Position numbers and translations under genes: made by a program
Notes under the pieces: model-generated
Database searches by the model: none
What the model saw: the letters and a program-made list of their open reading frames with translations, nothing else
Told to the model about the DNA's origin: nothing
Assembly (NCBI GenBank): GCA_023053685.1
Contig: JALIGW010000010.1
Location: 13,913,419 to 13,977,418 of the forward strand
Source: Diadophis punctatus similis
Taxonomy: Eukaryota; Chordata; Lepidosauria; Squamata; Dipsadidae
Length of the DNA: 64,000 bases
Direction of reading: 5' to 3'
Shown: positions 23,725 to 35,100 of the stretch, in pieces
Position numbering within the stretch: position 1 is the stretch's first letter
How the letters are laid out: the number at the start of each line of letters is the position of its first letter

Positions 23725-24038
23725 GGTTGCCCATTAGTCTCCGGATCCAATTTAAGGTGTTGGTTTTAACCTTTAAAGCCCTACATGGCCCAGGGCCAGG
23801 TTACCTTCGGGACCGCATCCTGCCGCATACCTCCCTACGACCGGTCAGGGCCCACAGAGTTGGTCTCCTCCAGGTCCCATCGACCAAGCAATGCCGGTTG
23901 GCGGGGCCGAGGGGGAGAGCCTTCTCTGTGGGAGCTCCCTCCCTTTGGAACCAGCTTCCTCCAGAGATCAGGAGTATCCCCACCCTGCTGGCCTTCCATA
24001 AAGCAATAAAAACTTGGCTCTTCCGGCAGGCAGGGTGA
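23725..24038 (+). pseudogene. CR1-like LINE C-terminal segment after copia
   Basis: Continues the CR1 protein: the CTGCATTGGTTG before the insertion joins to GCCCATTAGTCTCCGG after it. The translation includes LRIQFKVLVLTFKALHGPGP and APSLWNQLPPEIRSIPTLLAF and ends at a stop near 24037. The 3' UTR with its terminal module follows to about 24205. Confidence 0.9.
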
Positions 24039-24205
24039 AAGTGAGACCAACCAGACTAGATATGGGTCTCCCCCCTTTGGTTATGAATGTTAGATGCGCT
24101 TTTTAATTTTTGTAGTTTTTAAATTGTTGTGTCTTTTATATTGGAAAATGGATTGACAGAGTTGTGAGCCGCCCAGAGTCCCCTGGGAGTTGGGCGGCAT
24201 ATAAA

Positions 24206-24392
<187 letters not shown>

Positions 24393-24833
24393 CACATTTT
24401 ATAGACTTTTTAATTATTATTTTATTTATGGATTATGCAGATAATAAATAGAAGATATTGTTGAAATAGATAATCCAGACTTATTTACTGCAGCAGCAAT
24501 GATTTCTATTTTGTTTTACATTATAGCTCTGCAAAGCTAATGTACAAAAATCAGAAATGGTAAATATTCACTTCCGGGAAGATGGCTAACTGAACACATA
24601 CCTGGGGAGAGATCTCTGAAGGATTTTTCCCTGGGATGTAGCTCTTCTGGCTTCTAACTGAAGTGACTGGTATCCCATCAGTTTTTATAACCCACCCGGC
24701 CAGGGTGTGTCAAAGAATTTCCCTTTTGAACTCTCCAATACAGCTGTAAGCTGGCAAACAGCTTCTGGAGTTGAACTCCAAAGCTATCTGCATGCCAAAA
24801 GTTGGGAGGGGAGGGGCTGCAATCTGTTTGGGG

Positions 24834-25070
24834 CAAAGGTGGGTTCCAATTTTTACTACCACTCTGTGAGCGTGGCTTATTTTGTGGGCGTGGCTTGACA
24901 GGTATGTGACAGTGGGTGTGGCTTAGTGGTCATGTGACTGGGGTGGGAGTGGTTTGGCAGTCATGTGACTGGGCTTTGTGATCATGTGACTGGGTGGGGG
25001 TTGCTGGGTGATCATGTGACTGGGTGGGCGTGGCCAACTTGACATCACTCACATCACGGGTTAGGGTGCC
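24834..25070 (-). mobile_element. hAT-family fragment, inverted
   Basis: CAAAGGTGGGTTCCAATTTTTACTACCACTCTGTGAGCGTGGCTT is the reverse complement, with changes, of the right end of the hAT element at 28116-29071. GTGACTGGG(T/G)GGG units then repeat. The other end is not clear. Confidence 0.6.
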
Positions 25071-25254
25071 TGGCCTCTCCTCACCTCAAAGGCTTCAACG
25101 AGATACAATTTCCCTGTCTATTTACTACTATTGAACATCCAAAATATACTATTTAATCCTATGCATATATGCCATATGTGTATATACATATTACACACAG
25201 GCACACAAAAAGATACATTATCTACTATATATACTGTATGTACACACATACACA

Positions 25255-25256
25255 AA

Positions 25257-25299
<43 letters not shown>

Positions 25300-25300
25300 C
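25255..25300. repeat. CA microsatellite
   Basis: (CA)n of about 20 units, preceded by irregular ACACATAC repeats from 25190. The Thr-His ORFs here are artefacts. Confidence 0.95.
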
Positions 25301-25477
25301 TCTTCTAAAACTACATATTTAACCTCACTTACTGCATTTGGAAAAACACACCCAGAGTCCACTTTCTGCTGCACATTTAACTATAACTTCTGTACATTAG
25401 AACATTACACATGCCTTCAGATGTTCTTTCCTAGCTTGCACATGACTGTTAGGGCCAGGAAATGTCATGGATTGAGT

Positions 25478-25562
25478 AAAATGTGGTGAAACTCACTTAA
25501 CAATGCTCTTGCTTAGCAACCAAAAATTTGGGCTCAATTGTGGTCATAAGTCAAGGACTATC
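25478..25562 (+). mobile_element. DNA-transposon end fragment
   Basis: Nearly identical in reverse complement to 916-1000. It ends in GTGGTCATAAGTCAAGGACTA, the terminal motif of the family. Confidence 0.55.
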
Positions 25563-25789
25563 TCTGCCTTCCTCTTCATGGCAGCCTTGTCCTAGTAAAC
25601 TCCTTCTCCTTTCTGGCAATTTTCATCTCTGTTAGAGGCACCAAAATAATCCAGACAATGTAAGATTTCCTGCTGCAGCACGGGGTTGGACTAGATGACC
25701 TCCGAGATATCTTCCAGCCCTAAATTGCTGTGCTGTTTCAAAGTGTCTTCTGAAGCCACATCTAGTGGCAGGGTTTGTGGTACTTCCTC

Positions 25790-26045
25790 TTCTTCCCCCC
25801 TCTCTCTCCTCTCCTCTCCTCTCCTCTCCCTCCCTTCCTCTTTCTTTCTTTTTCTTTCTCTTTCTTTCTCTTTCTCTGTCTTTCTCTGTCTTTTCTTTCT
25901 TTCTTTCTTTCTTTCTCTCTCTTTCTTTCTCTTTTTTCTTTCGTCTCTCTCTTCCCCTTCCTTCCTTCCTTCCTTCCTTCCTTCCTTCCTTCCTTCCTTC
26001 CTTCCTTCCTTCCTTCTTTCCTTCCTTCCTTCCTTCCTCTCTCTC

Positions 26046-26076
<31 letters not shown>

Positions 26077-26080
26077 CCCT
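25790..26080. repeat. Pyrimidine-rich CTTT/CCTT/CT microsatellite
   Basis: Consecutive CTCTC, TTTCTTTC, CCTT and CT arrays on the plus strand. The Arg/Glu/Lys and Ser/Leu/Phe frames in it are not genes. Confidence 0.97.
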
Positions 26081-26785
26081 TCCTGTGAAGAACCCCAGAA
26101 AGTCTTTGGTAGCAGGAAGAAAAGCCAGATGTTTTGAAACTGAGAACATGTCCAGTGATCATCTGGCATTCTTAGAGTTTCACTGTTGATTAGCTTAGCC
26201 TGAGCAAGGATAGCTAACAGCACTTTCAATGAGCTCTCAACTCAAGCTCAGTGCACGTGGGGATCCCCAAACAGTGAGGATGAAGTGTGAGTAAAAGGGT
26301 TTACCCTTCCCTCCCTCCCTCCCTCCCTTTCTCCCTTCCTGTGAAGAACCCCAGAACGTCTTTGGTAGCAGGAAGAAAAGCCAGACATTTTGAAACTGAG
26401 AACATGCCCATTGATCATCTGGCATTCATAGAGCTCCACTGTTGATTAGCTTAGTCTGAGAAGGATAGCTTAGTAGCCACTTACAATAAGCTCTCAACTC
26501 AAACTCCGTGCATGTGGGGATCCCCAAACAGTGAGGATGAAGTGTGAGTAAAAGGGTTTACCCTTCCCTCCCTCCCTCTCTCCCTTCCTGTGAAGAACCC
26601 CAGAAGGTCTTTGGTAGCAGGAAAAAAAACAGATGTTTTGAAACTGAGAACATGCCCATTGATCATCTGGCATTCTTAGAGCTCCACTGTTGATTAGCTT
26701 AGTCTGAGAAGGATAGCTTAGCAGCCACTTACAATAAGCTCTCAACTCAAACTCTGTGCACGTGGGAATTCCCAAACAGTGAGGG
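26081..26785 (+). repeat. Three tandem copies of a ~250-bp unit
   Basis: Units begin with TCCTGTGAAGAACCCCAGA at 26081, 26337 and 26586, giving periods of 256 and 249 bp. Each contains ATCATCTGGCATTC and CACTGTTGATTAGCTTAG, and ends in GTAAAAGGGTTTACCC plus a variable CCCT array. The third copy is cut near 26785. Confidence 0.93.
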
Positions 26786-26889
26786 TTTCTTTCTTTCTCC
26801 CTTGAAGCCCCCTTGCACCCATTTTGGGCCTAGCAAGCCTCCCTACAGCCCCCTGGGAGCCAAAAGTGGTGCAGGGGGGACCCTGGAAG

Positions 26890-27171
26890 CAGGGGTGGGT
26901 TTTAACTAACCTCGCTGCCAGTTCGCTTCCTCCCGTGCCATGTGGCAAAAAAACAAAGCCAAAAAACAGATGGCGACTTCATGCACAGTGCTTGAACTCA
27001 GCTTCTGCGCATGCTCAGAGGAAAAAAATAAAAATAAAAAAAATTCAAAAAAAGATGGTGGCGCCCACGGACTGGCACCGACCGATCCGGTTTGGTGACA
27101 TCATCGTGACGTCACCAGCGGGTCACTATGGTTCGGGCGAACCGGTCTGAACCGGGAGGAACCCACCCCTG
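26890..27171. mobile_element. Non-autonomous hAT element (short copy)
   Basis: Begins CAGGGGTGGGTTTTAAC and ends AGGAACCCACCCCTG, a perfect short inverted terminus. The interior matches the outer parts of 15377-15879, including GCCCACGGACTGGCACCGACC. The 8-bp flanks do not match (CCTGGAAG and GTCTGGGG), so either the duplication has decayed or one side was rearranged. Confidence 0.82.
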
Positions 27172-28038
27172 GTCTGGGGTTGAAGAATCCGCCATTTTGA
27201 AATTCTACTTTCAAATGGATATGCCGTCAAAGGTATGCTTTTCTCTTCTTAATCACCTTCAACGACTTTTAATCTTAACTTAAAAAGAGGCTCTTTCTAG
27301 CTACAGCTTGCTATACCTTTTTGAAGACTGGCACCATTTTAGATATTTCTTTTTGTCTCAAAGAACAAGGAAGAAGGCTGCTAAGGCAAGCAAAATAAGG
27401 AAGTGTGGTGAGAAAAAAAAGCTGACAGAGAAAGATAAAGATTGAAAGCTATGATTTTAGTTTACTATTGCAGTAACTGGTAGCTTGATCTTCTTAGCTG
27501 TCGGTGGCTAAAATCTTCTGATTCTGATTAAAAGAGGAAGCCAAGATGGTGGAGCAAAGTATTAGATATATATTTGAAAGGTCTCTAAATAAAATACGCT
27601 AATTGTTGAGCAGCTGTTCTCTGATGATAAAAATCCTCTCAAATTACTTCTGAGATGCAAACATGTGGAGAATGTTACCAAACTGCCGAGGCAACTTCAT
27701 AAGTAGCTGAAAATGCAGAGGTTTATCACAGTTTGGAAGAACCTGATATTAACTTTCACTACTATGGTTCAAATATAAACCTCTCAACACAACTGAAAGA
27801 AAAGCATCGAGAAAAAAGACAAATTTGGGACTTTTTCTTTAAGGACATTAACAAGGTTGAGGATCTCGTGATAAAAAGAAAGGCCTTTAAGTCTTTGAAA
27901 AAACTTCCAGAGAAGAAAAAGATTTTCTTGAAGATAAGCTGACTTAAACTTAATGAGTTAACTGGAATTTGGATGGATTTTCCTGCTTGATATGGGCAAC
28001 TGAAAGAAAGGTTTAACCCAAAATTTGAAAATGTAATT

Positions 28039-28042
<4 letters not shown>

Positions 28043-28090
<48 letters not shown>
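28043..28090. repeat. CA microsatellite
   Basis: (CA)n of about 23 units inside the L1-like element, followed by TGCA repeats just before the hAT insertion. Confidence 0.95.
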
Positions 28091-28091
<1 letters not shown>

Positions 28092-28115
28092 ATGTATGCA
28101 TGCATGCATGTATAT

Positions 28116-29071
28116 CAGTGGTGGGTTCCTACCAGTGCGGTCCACTCTATAGCACTGGTAGCGGCCCGCTGGTGACGTCACAGTACCGGTGCGGTCGGTT
28201 GCCGGTACCTGGGTGCTGCCATTTTTTTAAAAAAAATTATTTATTTTTTAAAATTTTCTTCTGCGCATGCCCAGAAGCCGAGTTTCCGGCACTGCTCATG
28301 CGCTGCCTTCCTACCCCACAGTGAGTCCAAGCAGGGGAGGATGGCTGAGGGAGCGCGTGAGATGCTGAAAGAACGGGCGGCAGGAGCTATCTCCATTCCC
28401 CTCCCTTCAGCAGTCCGAGAAGCCACGAACGTGTGGTGATGATCCTAGGCCAGTGATGGCGAACCTATGGCACGCGTGCCACAGGTGGCACGCAGAGCCA
28501 TATCTGCCGGCACGCGAGCTGTTACCCTAGCTCAGCTCCAGCGTGCATGTGCACGCCGGCCAGTTGATTTTTGACTCACACGGAGGCTTTGGGAGGACAT
28601 TTTAGGCTTCTGGAGGGCCTCTGGGGGGCATTTTTGCCCTCCCCAGGCTCCAGGGAAGCCTCTGGAGCCTGGGGAGGGGGAAAACAGGCCTACTGGTCCC
28701 TCCGGAAGTTGGGAAACAGGCCGTTTCAGGCCTCCAGAGGACCTCTTCGGGGGCGGGGGAGGCCGTTTTTTGCCCTCCCCAGGCATTGAATTATGGGTGT
28801 GGGCACTCGCATGTGTGTGATAGTGCGCGTGCACGCGCTTTCGGCACCCGAGAGAGAAAAGGTTCGCCATCACTGTCCTAGGCATTTTCACATGTTTGAG
28901 GCTTCTCGAGCTGCTGAGGGGAGGGGGAATGGGCGGCAAGACCTATCTCAGTTCCCCTCCCTTCAGCAGTCCGAGAAGCCACGCCCACCCGGTCACATGG
29001 CTGGCAAGCCACACCCACAAAATAAGCCACACCCACAGAGTGGTAGTAAAAAAATTAGGAATCCGCCCCTG
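28116..29071. mobile_element. Non-autonomous hAT element with nested hAT
   Basis: Begins CAGTGGTGGGTTCCTACC and ends AGGAATCCGCCCCTG. Identical 8-bp duplications ATGTATAT lie at 28108-28115 and 29072-29079. It is interrupted by a second hAT element (28451-28875) with its own 8-bp duplication. The arms carry CTTCTGCGCATGCCCAGAAG. No transposase ORF. Confidence 0.88.
28451..28875. mobile_element. Nested non-autonomous hAT element, second family
   Basis: Begins CAGTGATGGCGAACCTATGG and ends AAAAGGTTCGCCATCACTG, good inverted ends. It is flanked by a perfect 8-bp TCCTAGGC at 28443-28450 and 28876-28883. It is 425 bp and GC-rich. The same kind of right end appears at about 49412-49431, beside the PRKAA2-containing insertion. 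Confidence 0.93.
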
Positions 29072-30162
29072 ATGTATATGTATATGTGTATGTGTATGTA
29101 TATGTGTATGTGTATGTGTATATATATATATAATGCTTAAGTAATTCTTAAAGTAGGCAAAATATATTGAAAACGTATTTGAGAGTACCTGTATTAAGAG
29201 AAAGTTAAAGAAAATGATGTACCAGTTTAAAGAAAAACTCTGTGTTAGAAAGGATGTTTATAAAAGAAAAAAATATTCTATAAGGGCAGGTTGGAGGGAG
29301 GGATCTAAACATAATACTGAAGTTTAAAGCTTGTGTTAAGAAGTCAAAGAAAAATATGTATTAGAAAATTTTGATTTTAAAAAAGTGTTTTTTTTAAAAA
29401 AAGTTTAGTACTTTGAAGGAAAACAAAAGGTGGAAAAAAAGGCTCCCCCCCTTTTTTTTCAGTAAGGTCAAAGAATTTGAAAGTATACAATGAATTTTGT
29501 AAATAAAAATGGTGACAGTTTACAAAGATTACTAGTTGCAAATAGAAATATACATTATTTCCATAGCAAGGAAGATAAAGCAGGAATGGTTACATTGATT
29601 ATTTTATTCAAAGAGGAAAATACGTTTTTATTTGGATATCACTTCTAGAATTTGTGCTTGTGAAGAAAAAAATATGAAACTTTGAATTTGGTTTTGTTGA
29701 TTCGAAAAATTTGGTGTTATAGAAATGGCTAGTTATATATTAATGTGTAAAAGCAAAAAGTTGTGATTGGAGTGTGTTTATCTTGTACTGTGCTAAAAAG
29801 AATTGGAAGTCAATGCCCTTTTCTTCCTTTTTCTCTTTTCCCTTGTATCTCACACCCCCTTTTCCCCACTCCCTTTCCTTCCCTTAATTTCCTATTTTTC
29901 TTCTCTTCTTTGTATTTTATATAATAAAATAAAACCTTAATGAATAAAAAAGAAATGGTAAATATTATTTTCAAACTTCTGCTTATGTTGAAGCTCATTC
30001 AGTTAGTATAATAAGCTTTGGAAATAACTGAATATTTATATCTCAATTGATCTTACTGCATTAAAGGTATTTAATTACTCTTTCTTAAAGAAGATTACAT
30101 GAAACCTACATGAATAAAGTATGCTTCCTTTCTGATTAATAGCAATTACTGTACACCATATA

Positions 30163-31162
30163 CCGTATTTTTCAGAGGCCTTTTTTTCCTCCCCGAAAAC
30201 TAACCTTAGTTTTGGGGGAGGAAAACAAGGAAAAAAGGCCTCTGCCTCCCAGCAATTTGCCAAACAGCAAACAGCAAACAGTACAGATGATATACACTGT
30301 TTGCTGTGTATTTCTGTGCATGTGTGCCTGACCCATAGAAATAGCAAAGAATTGGAGAAATGTTCATTATGGCAGTATATTAATCCCAGAAAGTTTTCTT
30401 AAATGTAATCACACTAACTCCTCCCAATGATTTAAATAGATCTACTCCAAACATGATTAAGTCAGGGTTTAACTCAGATGCCTTATTTTAATACTAATAC
30501 TTAATTCTAATACTTAATACTAAAACAGGACATTTCAGATTATACTTTTACAGATCTTTAAAATAGATGTGGCTTTCTGGAAGTATTCTCTGCTATTTAA
30601 AAGAAGATACAATAGCACTGGGCCTCTTCAGAGCAAGCATTTATTTTAAAAAGCTTCTTCATTTTGTTAAGTTGTCTAGAACAATAATAAAGCAGTCTTT
30701 AAAAAATAAGTCTTATAATTTGAACACTCTACAAACATTTAACAAAATAACATATTAACAGAAGCTGCCTCTACCTAGGATAGAACTCACAACCTCCTGA
30801 TTGTGAGGCAAGAGCTCTACCTCTAGGCCACAGCAGCTATAGCTTACCTCCTTGCAATTTCAGCAGTCTAACATTGCCAGCAGTTCATCTCCCAGCAATT
30901 TGTCTCATTACAGCCACCGTAGTTAGTTTCATTTTACCACGTGGCTTGCAAGCCTCAGTCAGCTGTAGGTCGGGAGGCAGATAATCTCTTCTTGTGCTAA
31001 TCAGGCTTTGCCCTGTTTGCTGCGAAGAGGTAAATTGCTGGCAGGCCGAGGCCAAAGGGTGGGGGTGGCTGGGTGGGGCTACATTCGGTGTATAAGACGC
31101 ACCCAAATTTTCACCCTCTTTTTGAGGGTAAAAAGGTGCGTCTTATACTCCGAAAAATACGG
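30163..31162 (-). mobile_element. TA-flanked non-autonomous DNA transposon, copy 2
   Basis: Inverted ends CCGTATTTTTC and GAAAAATACGG flanked by TA on both sides. It lies in inverted orientation relative to copy 1. It lacks the hairpin MITE, having a single CTAG at 30676-30679, but carries a tRNA-derived SINE. The left internal part holds a local palindrome of CTTTTTTTCCT/AGGAAAAAAGG type. Confidence 0.85.
30752..30845 (-). mobile_element. tRNA-derived SINE
   Basis: On the minus strand it reads GTGGCCTAGAGGTAGAGC (A-box-like), then TTGCCTCACAATCAGGAGG and GTTGTGAGTTCTATCCTAGG (B-box-like, degenerate from GTTCGATCC). This is a tRNA-like head with a short tail. It is inserted in copy 2 of the TA element and is absent from copies 1 and 3. 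Confidence 0.7.
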
Positions 31163-31164
31163 TA

Positions 31165-31560
31165 CGTATTTCTTTTGAACACTAGCAGTGTTTTCAGATG
31201 TAAATTCTATATACAGTTCTCCAAGTAAGTCCTATTAAAGTCAAGGGACATTGTGTTGGATCAAAGATTTTGTTTAGTTTGGACATAAATCACATATAAA
31301 GCATAATATTTTATAGTAATTAATTTGTTGTTGAAAGTTTATTTGTTGTACATTTGAAAAGTTACAGATCAGCTCAGATATGGTATCTCCCTTTCATCAA
31401 TAAAGCTTCCAAAAGTCTATGCTAAGTAGAGCAGTTTTTGTAATCTAAATTATAAATAAAAAATTACTCTCAGTAGTTTACCATAATAATCAACCATAAA
31501 ATATCCACCATATATAATCAAAAACATCCATAATAAGAATATCCAATAAAAAAACCTAGA
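31165..31560. other. Intron sequence with no recognised feature
   Basis: AT-rich sequence. I see nothing I can support as a gene or repeat. Confidence 0.5.
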
Positions 31561-31574
31561 GGAAGTTTAATCTC

Positions 31575-31978
31575 TTCACAGCAATAGCATGAAAAGTGAG
31601 TTCATTGAAGCCTGGCACTCCACAAGCAATTCCATCAACAGACACATTGATGTACAACTAGCCTACAAACCCCTCAGAATCCAAATCAACTGCACAATCA
31701 ACCAGAGACAGCACCGACCCTCAACCAACCCATACAGCCCCCCCACCAGCAGTTCACCTCCCAATGATCCTGACCAGATGTAATCTCCTTATCACATGAT
31801 CCATCACAAGACTCACAGCTGACCCATCACAAGACCCTCACTTGACATACCCATATTGGAAGCCCTTATAAACAGAAGAACACTGACACTGACATCCCCT
31901 AAACTCCACTGAAGATGTTACCTAGCCTGGTACCGAAATGTTCGGAAACCAACCCACAAGCTCAGAGAACAAACCTTC
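31575..31978 (+). mobile_element. 3' end of a Penelope-like element
   Basis: Contains coding-like remnants (EAWHSTSNSINRHIDVQLAY) and a terminal region with a hammerhead-like motif. It ends near CTCAGAGAACAAACC and is immediately followed by the terminal repeat of the DIRS element at about 31979. It belongs to a different family from the Penelope element at 39.1-44.3 kb. Confidence 0.65.
31900..31945 (+). ncRNA. Hammerhead-ribozyme-like motif in Penelope 3' end
   Basis: The core CTGAAGA (31909-31915) is followed by a stem-loop (TGTTACC, TAGCCT, GGTACC) and then GAAA (31935-31938) and TGTTCGG. This is the CUGANGA - stem II - GAAA order of a minimal type I hammerhead. Such motifs are known in Penelope elements. 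One stem II position is mispaired, so activity is uncertain. Confidence 0.55.
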
Positions 31979-32100
31979 TCCCTAGTAGGTGGAGCTAATC
32001 TCCAAGAATGGGTTAAACCTGCCCTCTTGCCAATCAGGACTGAGTCTGAAATAACAAAAGCCTTCCTTGTGCCTCAATACCCCCTCTTTTACTCAGTCCT
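31979..32100 (+). repeat. Left inverted terminal repeat of old DIRS element
   Basis: Includes CTCCAAGAATGGGTTAAACC and CAATCAGGACTGAGTCTG, matching in reverse complement the right terminal repeat at about 37615-37740. Confidence 0.85.
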
Positions 32101-35100
32101 TAGCCATAAAAGGATACGTGCCTTCTGCTCCCATCCTGGAAGGTAATACAATCATCTCAACTATATGAGGTGAATTCTTTGCATCGATCAAGGTGCCTGC
32201 AGTGAGTTCCTCCCCAGTAACAACTGTCTCGATTCCTGGGTTGAGGGCGGCTAAAGGCTTTGGCCTAGCCGCTTGCCAGATCGCCAGCCAATGACATTAA
32301 AATTGAAGAGCTTCGCTCTCCCATTCTGGCTGTTGAGCTTAACAATATGGCCCTTTGTCTTATATTGGCACCTGTAACCTACTTGGGCCAGCTATGCTTA
32401 CAGGGAGCGATGACTCTGTTCGTGAGGACTTCGGTCATGAGGACTTCAAGCCGAAGTCTAGCGCTTGTGCGGCCGCCATTCCCCTCCCTCTGGCTGGGCC
32501 TCGTGCCCCGATAGCCGGGCCGGCACTATAAATTCCTGCAGAGGAACGAATAATACTACAGCGGTTTCTGGAAGTACAACCTTCGGCAATGGCCTTATCT
32601 GCCGATCGGCCAGCCATCTCTCACGTGGGCACGACGGCCGTTACCGCCCTCTGAGATATTTGGCAGTTGCTCCGATGTCCATTTTGAAAGCGTCATATTA
32701 GTGAGGCCCTAACTGGCCCCAATAGTGGTGGCTGTTTTGAATGCTAACATGGTTAATATCTTCTTGATTGCCTGATTGGGCCGCTCAGTGTTTGCAAGGG
32801 CAATTCTGCCCTCTGCTCATCCCCCACCCTCAGGATACTGGGGCAAAGAGAACAGGAACCGAGAGCAGTGCCCACAGGGATCAGAGTGCCGATGGCACCC
32901 AAACCTTCAGTGCACAGCTTCGGACATGGCACTACTGTTGACCCCACGTGTGGAGCCGTCCTCTTGCCACTGCTTTCCAGCACCGGCTAGTCAGCCCCTC
33001 CATGAGCCTCCTCGACTAAACACATGGTTCTCATGGGGCTTTGGGATCTTGTTCGGTCTAACAGAACCGATTTTGGGCCTCCCGATCACCGCGCAACCCG
33101 CCTTTTGCGGTTAACGGCTTCTACGGCCGATGCTTCCCCTGCCCCCCCAGCACACACAATTGTTCCCATCCCGGGTTCTTCTTCTACCACTTTCGACTGA
33201 CATAAGCCCTCGGTGCTCCCTCGGCCAGCAACTAGCCTTCTGCCTGCACTCTGATACGACCAAACAGTCAGAAGACAGAGGGGGCAAGACGTGACAGGTC
33301 GCCTTACAAGGGCTTACGAGGCTCGGCTCTTTGGTCCAGGGTGCAAGCGCGCTTTGAGCAGAGAGGGGATCATTCCATTGTGGCAAGGCATTTAGCTGCG
33401 GGGCTGCTGACACACTGCACAAGATTTTCAGCGTTAAACAGTTAGTGCAGACTGTCTACGGACTATCCAGCTCACGATCTATCCCCCTAATTAAATTAAA
33501 GTAAGTTGAAGGCCGCTGGCGGCTCAGAGGCCACAATACGCTTCTCCTAGCCACACCCCTGCTGACGCTAATTATACCTCCCTGGCGTGCCGCGCACAGC
33601 CGCACTTCAAATCGACCAACCGCACGCCACTCTGGGCCAAGAGCTGGGCTTTGTCAACCAGCACAACAGGGGGGAGGCGCACTACTTTTGCTACGTAATT
33701 GAAATGGCTCCATGGCTTGCCGGGCTACCGCTGTTTCTGCACAGCTGACAGTCAGCAACAGGGGAGAGGCGCACTAATTTTCTACGTAATTGGAAAGGTT
33801 CCGTGGATTGCCAGGCTACTGCTGTTCTGCACAGCTGACAGTCGGTACTCGCAGTTGCGGGCGCGCGCACATGTGCATAGCTCGGGTCGCCCTTGGGTGA
33901 CTACCGGAAGATGGAGAGAACTCTGTGACCAGCAGCGGGGTTCGGCCAGCGGATGAGGTAGGGAATGCTATCGCATCTCCCTTCCTCGGCTATTGGGGCG
34001 GCGACACACCAGGCTTTGCTAAGAAACAAACTGGCCTCGGCATAGGATCTCAGCTAGTTGCAGGGTGCGTGAGTGTCAGTTCCACTCCCGGCAATTTGTC
34101 CGGCTAAAAGCAGTCACGGTTTTGATCTAAGTTCCAAAACTGATTGCGCTGAACCAAGAGGGGCAATAAGGCGCTTAACAAGGGGCAGGTGGAGCATGCG
34201 AGCTCCAGTACCTAACGGCTCATCGGAGGGTCTGTGTGGGAAGTGAACTCCAGATAGTCCCCCTCAGCCTCGCCGGGCCGGGCACAGGGCGAAGGGCCCT
34301 TATTACTCCTGCCTGGTCAGGGCCAACAATGGCCTTCTCTTCCCAGCTGTCTACAGAGAAAGCTGTGTCACACTGGTTGCAATCAGTGACCAGTACCAAT
34401 AGCAGCTTAGGAGCATTTAATCCTAGCCTGGATCCAGATCGCAGGCACGCTCAAAATGTCATGATTCTACCGACCAAGCATCACTACAACCGCCGTAGAT
34501 AACTCTCCCCTTCTGCCTTCGGCAGCAGTCAATCCCAAGGAGGAACTGTCGGGGGGTTACTTACTCTTTTGTGTCCCCTTCCTAGGACGTAGGTAGCCTT
34601 CTGTTACACCATTCAGGCATCACTCGACACCTGTCAACGGTCTCACAAAAGGCTCTAGGCAGAGGTTACCAGGGTCTCCTCAGGCTAATGTTACGCCCAT
34701 TCCGGCTGGCAGGCCCTCTGGGTACGGATTCAGATCCGCAGCTCGCCAGGTGTCCAGGTGACACACTTGGTCAAGGGCTCCACCGCCCACTCTGAGAGGA
34801 GTGATCCCAGGGATCATGAGAAGGGTACATCTGGTGGCTTAGAGAACACCAGCATTGTGCACAGGGCAAGGTGGCCCCGGTTCAAATAATATTTGGTAGA
34901 GCACGCTGCAGAAAACTAAATAGTTTCAAGGACCGATTCCGGTTCCCCCCCCCTTTCTTGGGGGTCTGGCCTCAACTTCCGGAGGATGACAGCAGACCAG
35001 TATAACTACAATCTGTCCCGCACCCCTTGCTAGGGTTCTCGAGTCTGCGTCTCGCGCCCACCCAGTTCCTGCGGTTTCAGAACCATTCTGTTCAGGATCC

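Larger units (their letters stand above)
24569..29950 (+). mobile_element. L1-like non-autonomous element with 16-bp target duplication
   Basis: Flanked by identical AGAAATGGTAAATATT at 24553-24568 and 29951-29966. The 5' end starts CACTTCCGGGAAGATGGCTAA, typical of L1 5' UTRs, and the 3' end is A-rich (TAATAAAATAAAACC...AATAAAAA). No RT or endonuclease is present. Its own sequence is seen at about 24569-24833, 27176-28042 and 29080-29950. The rest is later insertions: hAT elements, a DNA-transposon fragment, microsatellites and a tandem repeat. A small lysine-rich frame at 27733-27942 is the only coding remnant I see. Confidence 0.8.

Noticed and set aside
25131..25489. Thr-His repeat ORFs
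   Set aside because: Translation of a CA microsatellite.
25631..26229. Arg/Glu-rich and Ser/Leu/Phe-rich ORFs
   Set aside because: Translation of CCTT/CTTT microsatellites flanking the 250-bp tandem unit.
26081..26785. CRISPR-like array
   Set aside because: The tandem units are 250 bp with no short repeat-spacer pattern, and the sequence is vertebrate nuclear DNA.
30849..31090. Possible tRNA gene beside the SINE
   Set aside because: The A/B-box-like sequence belongs to a degenerate SINE head, and I could not fold a complete cloverleaf.
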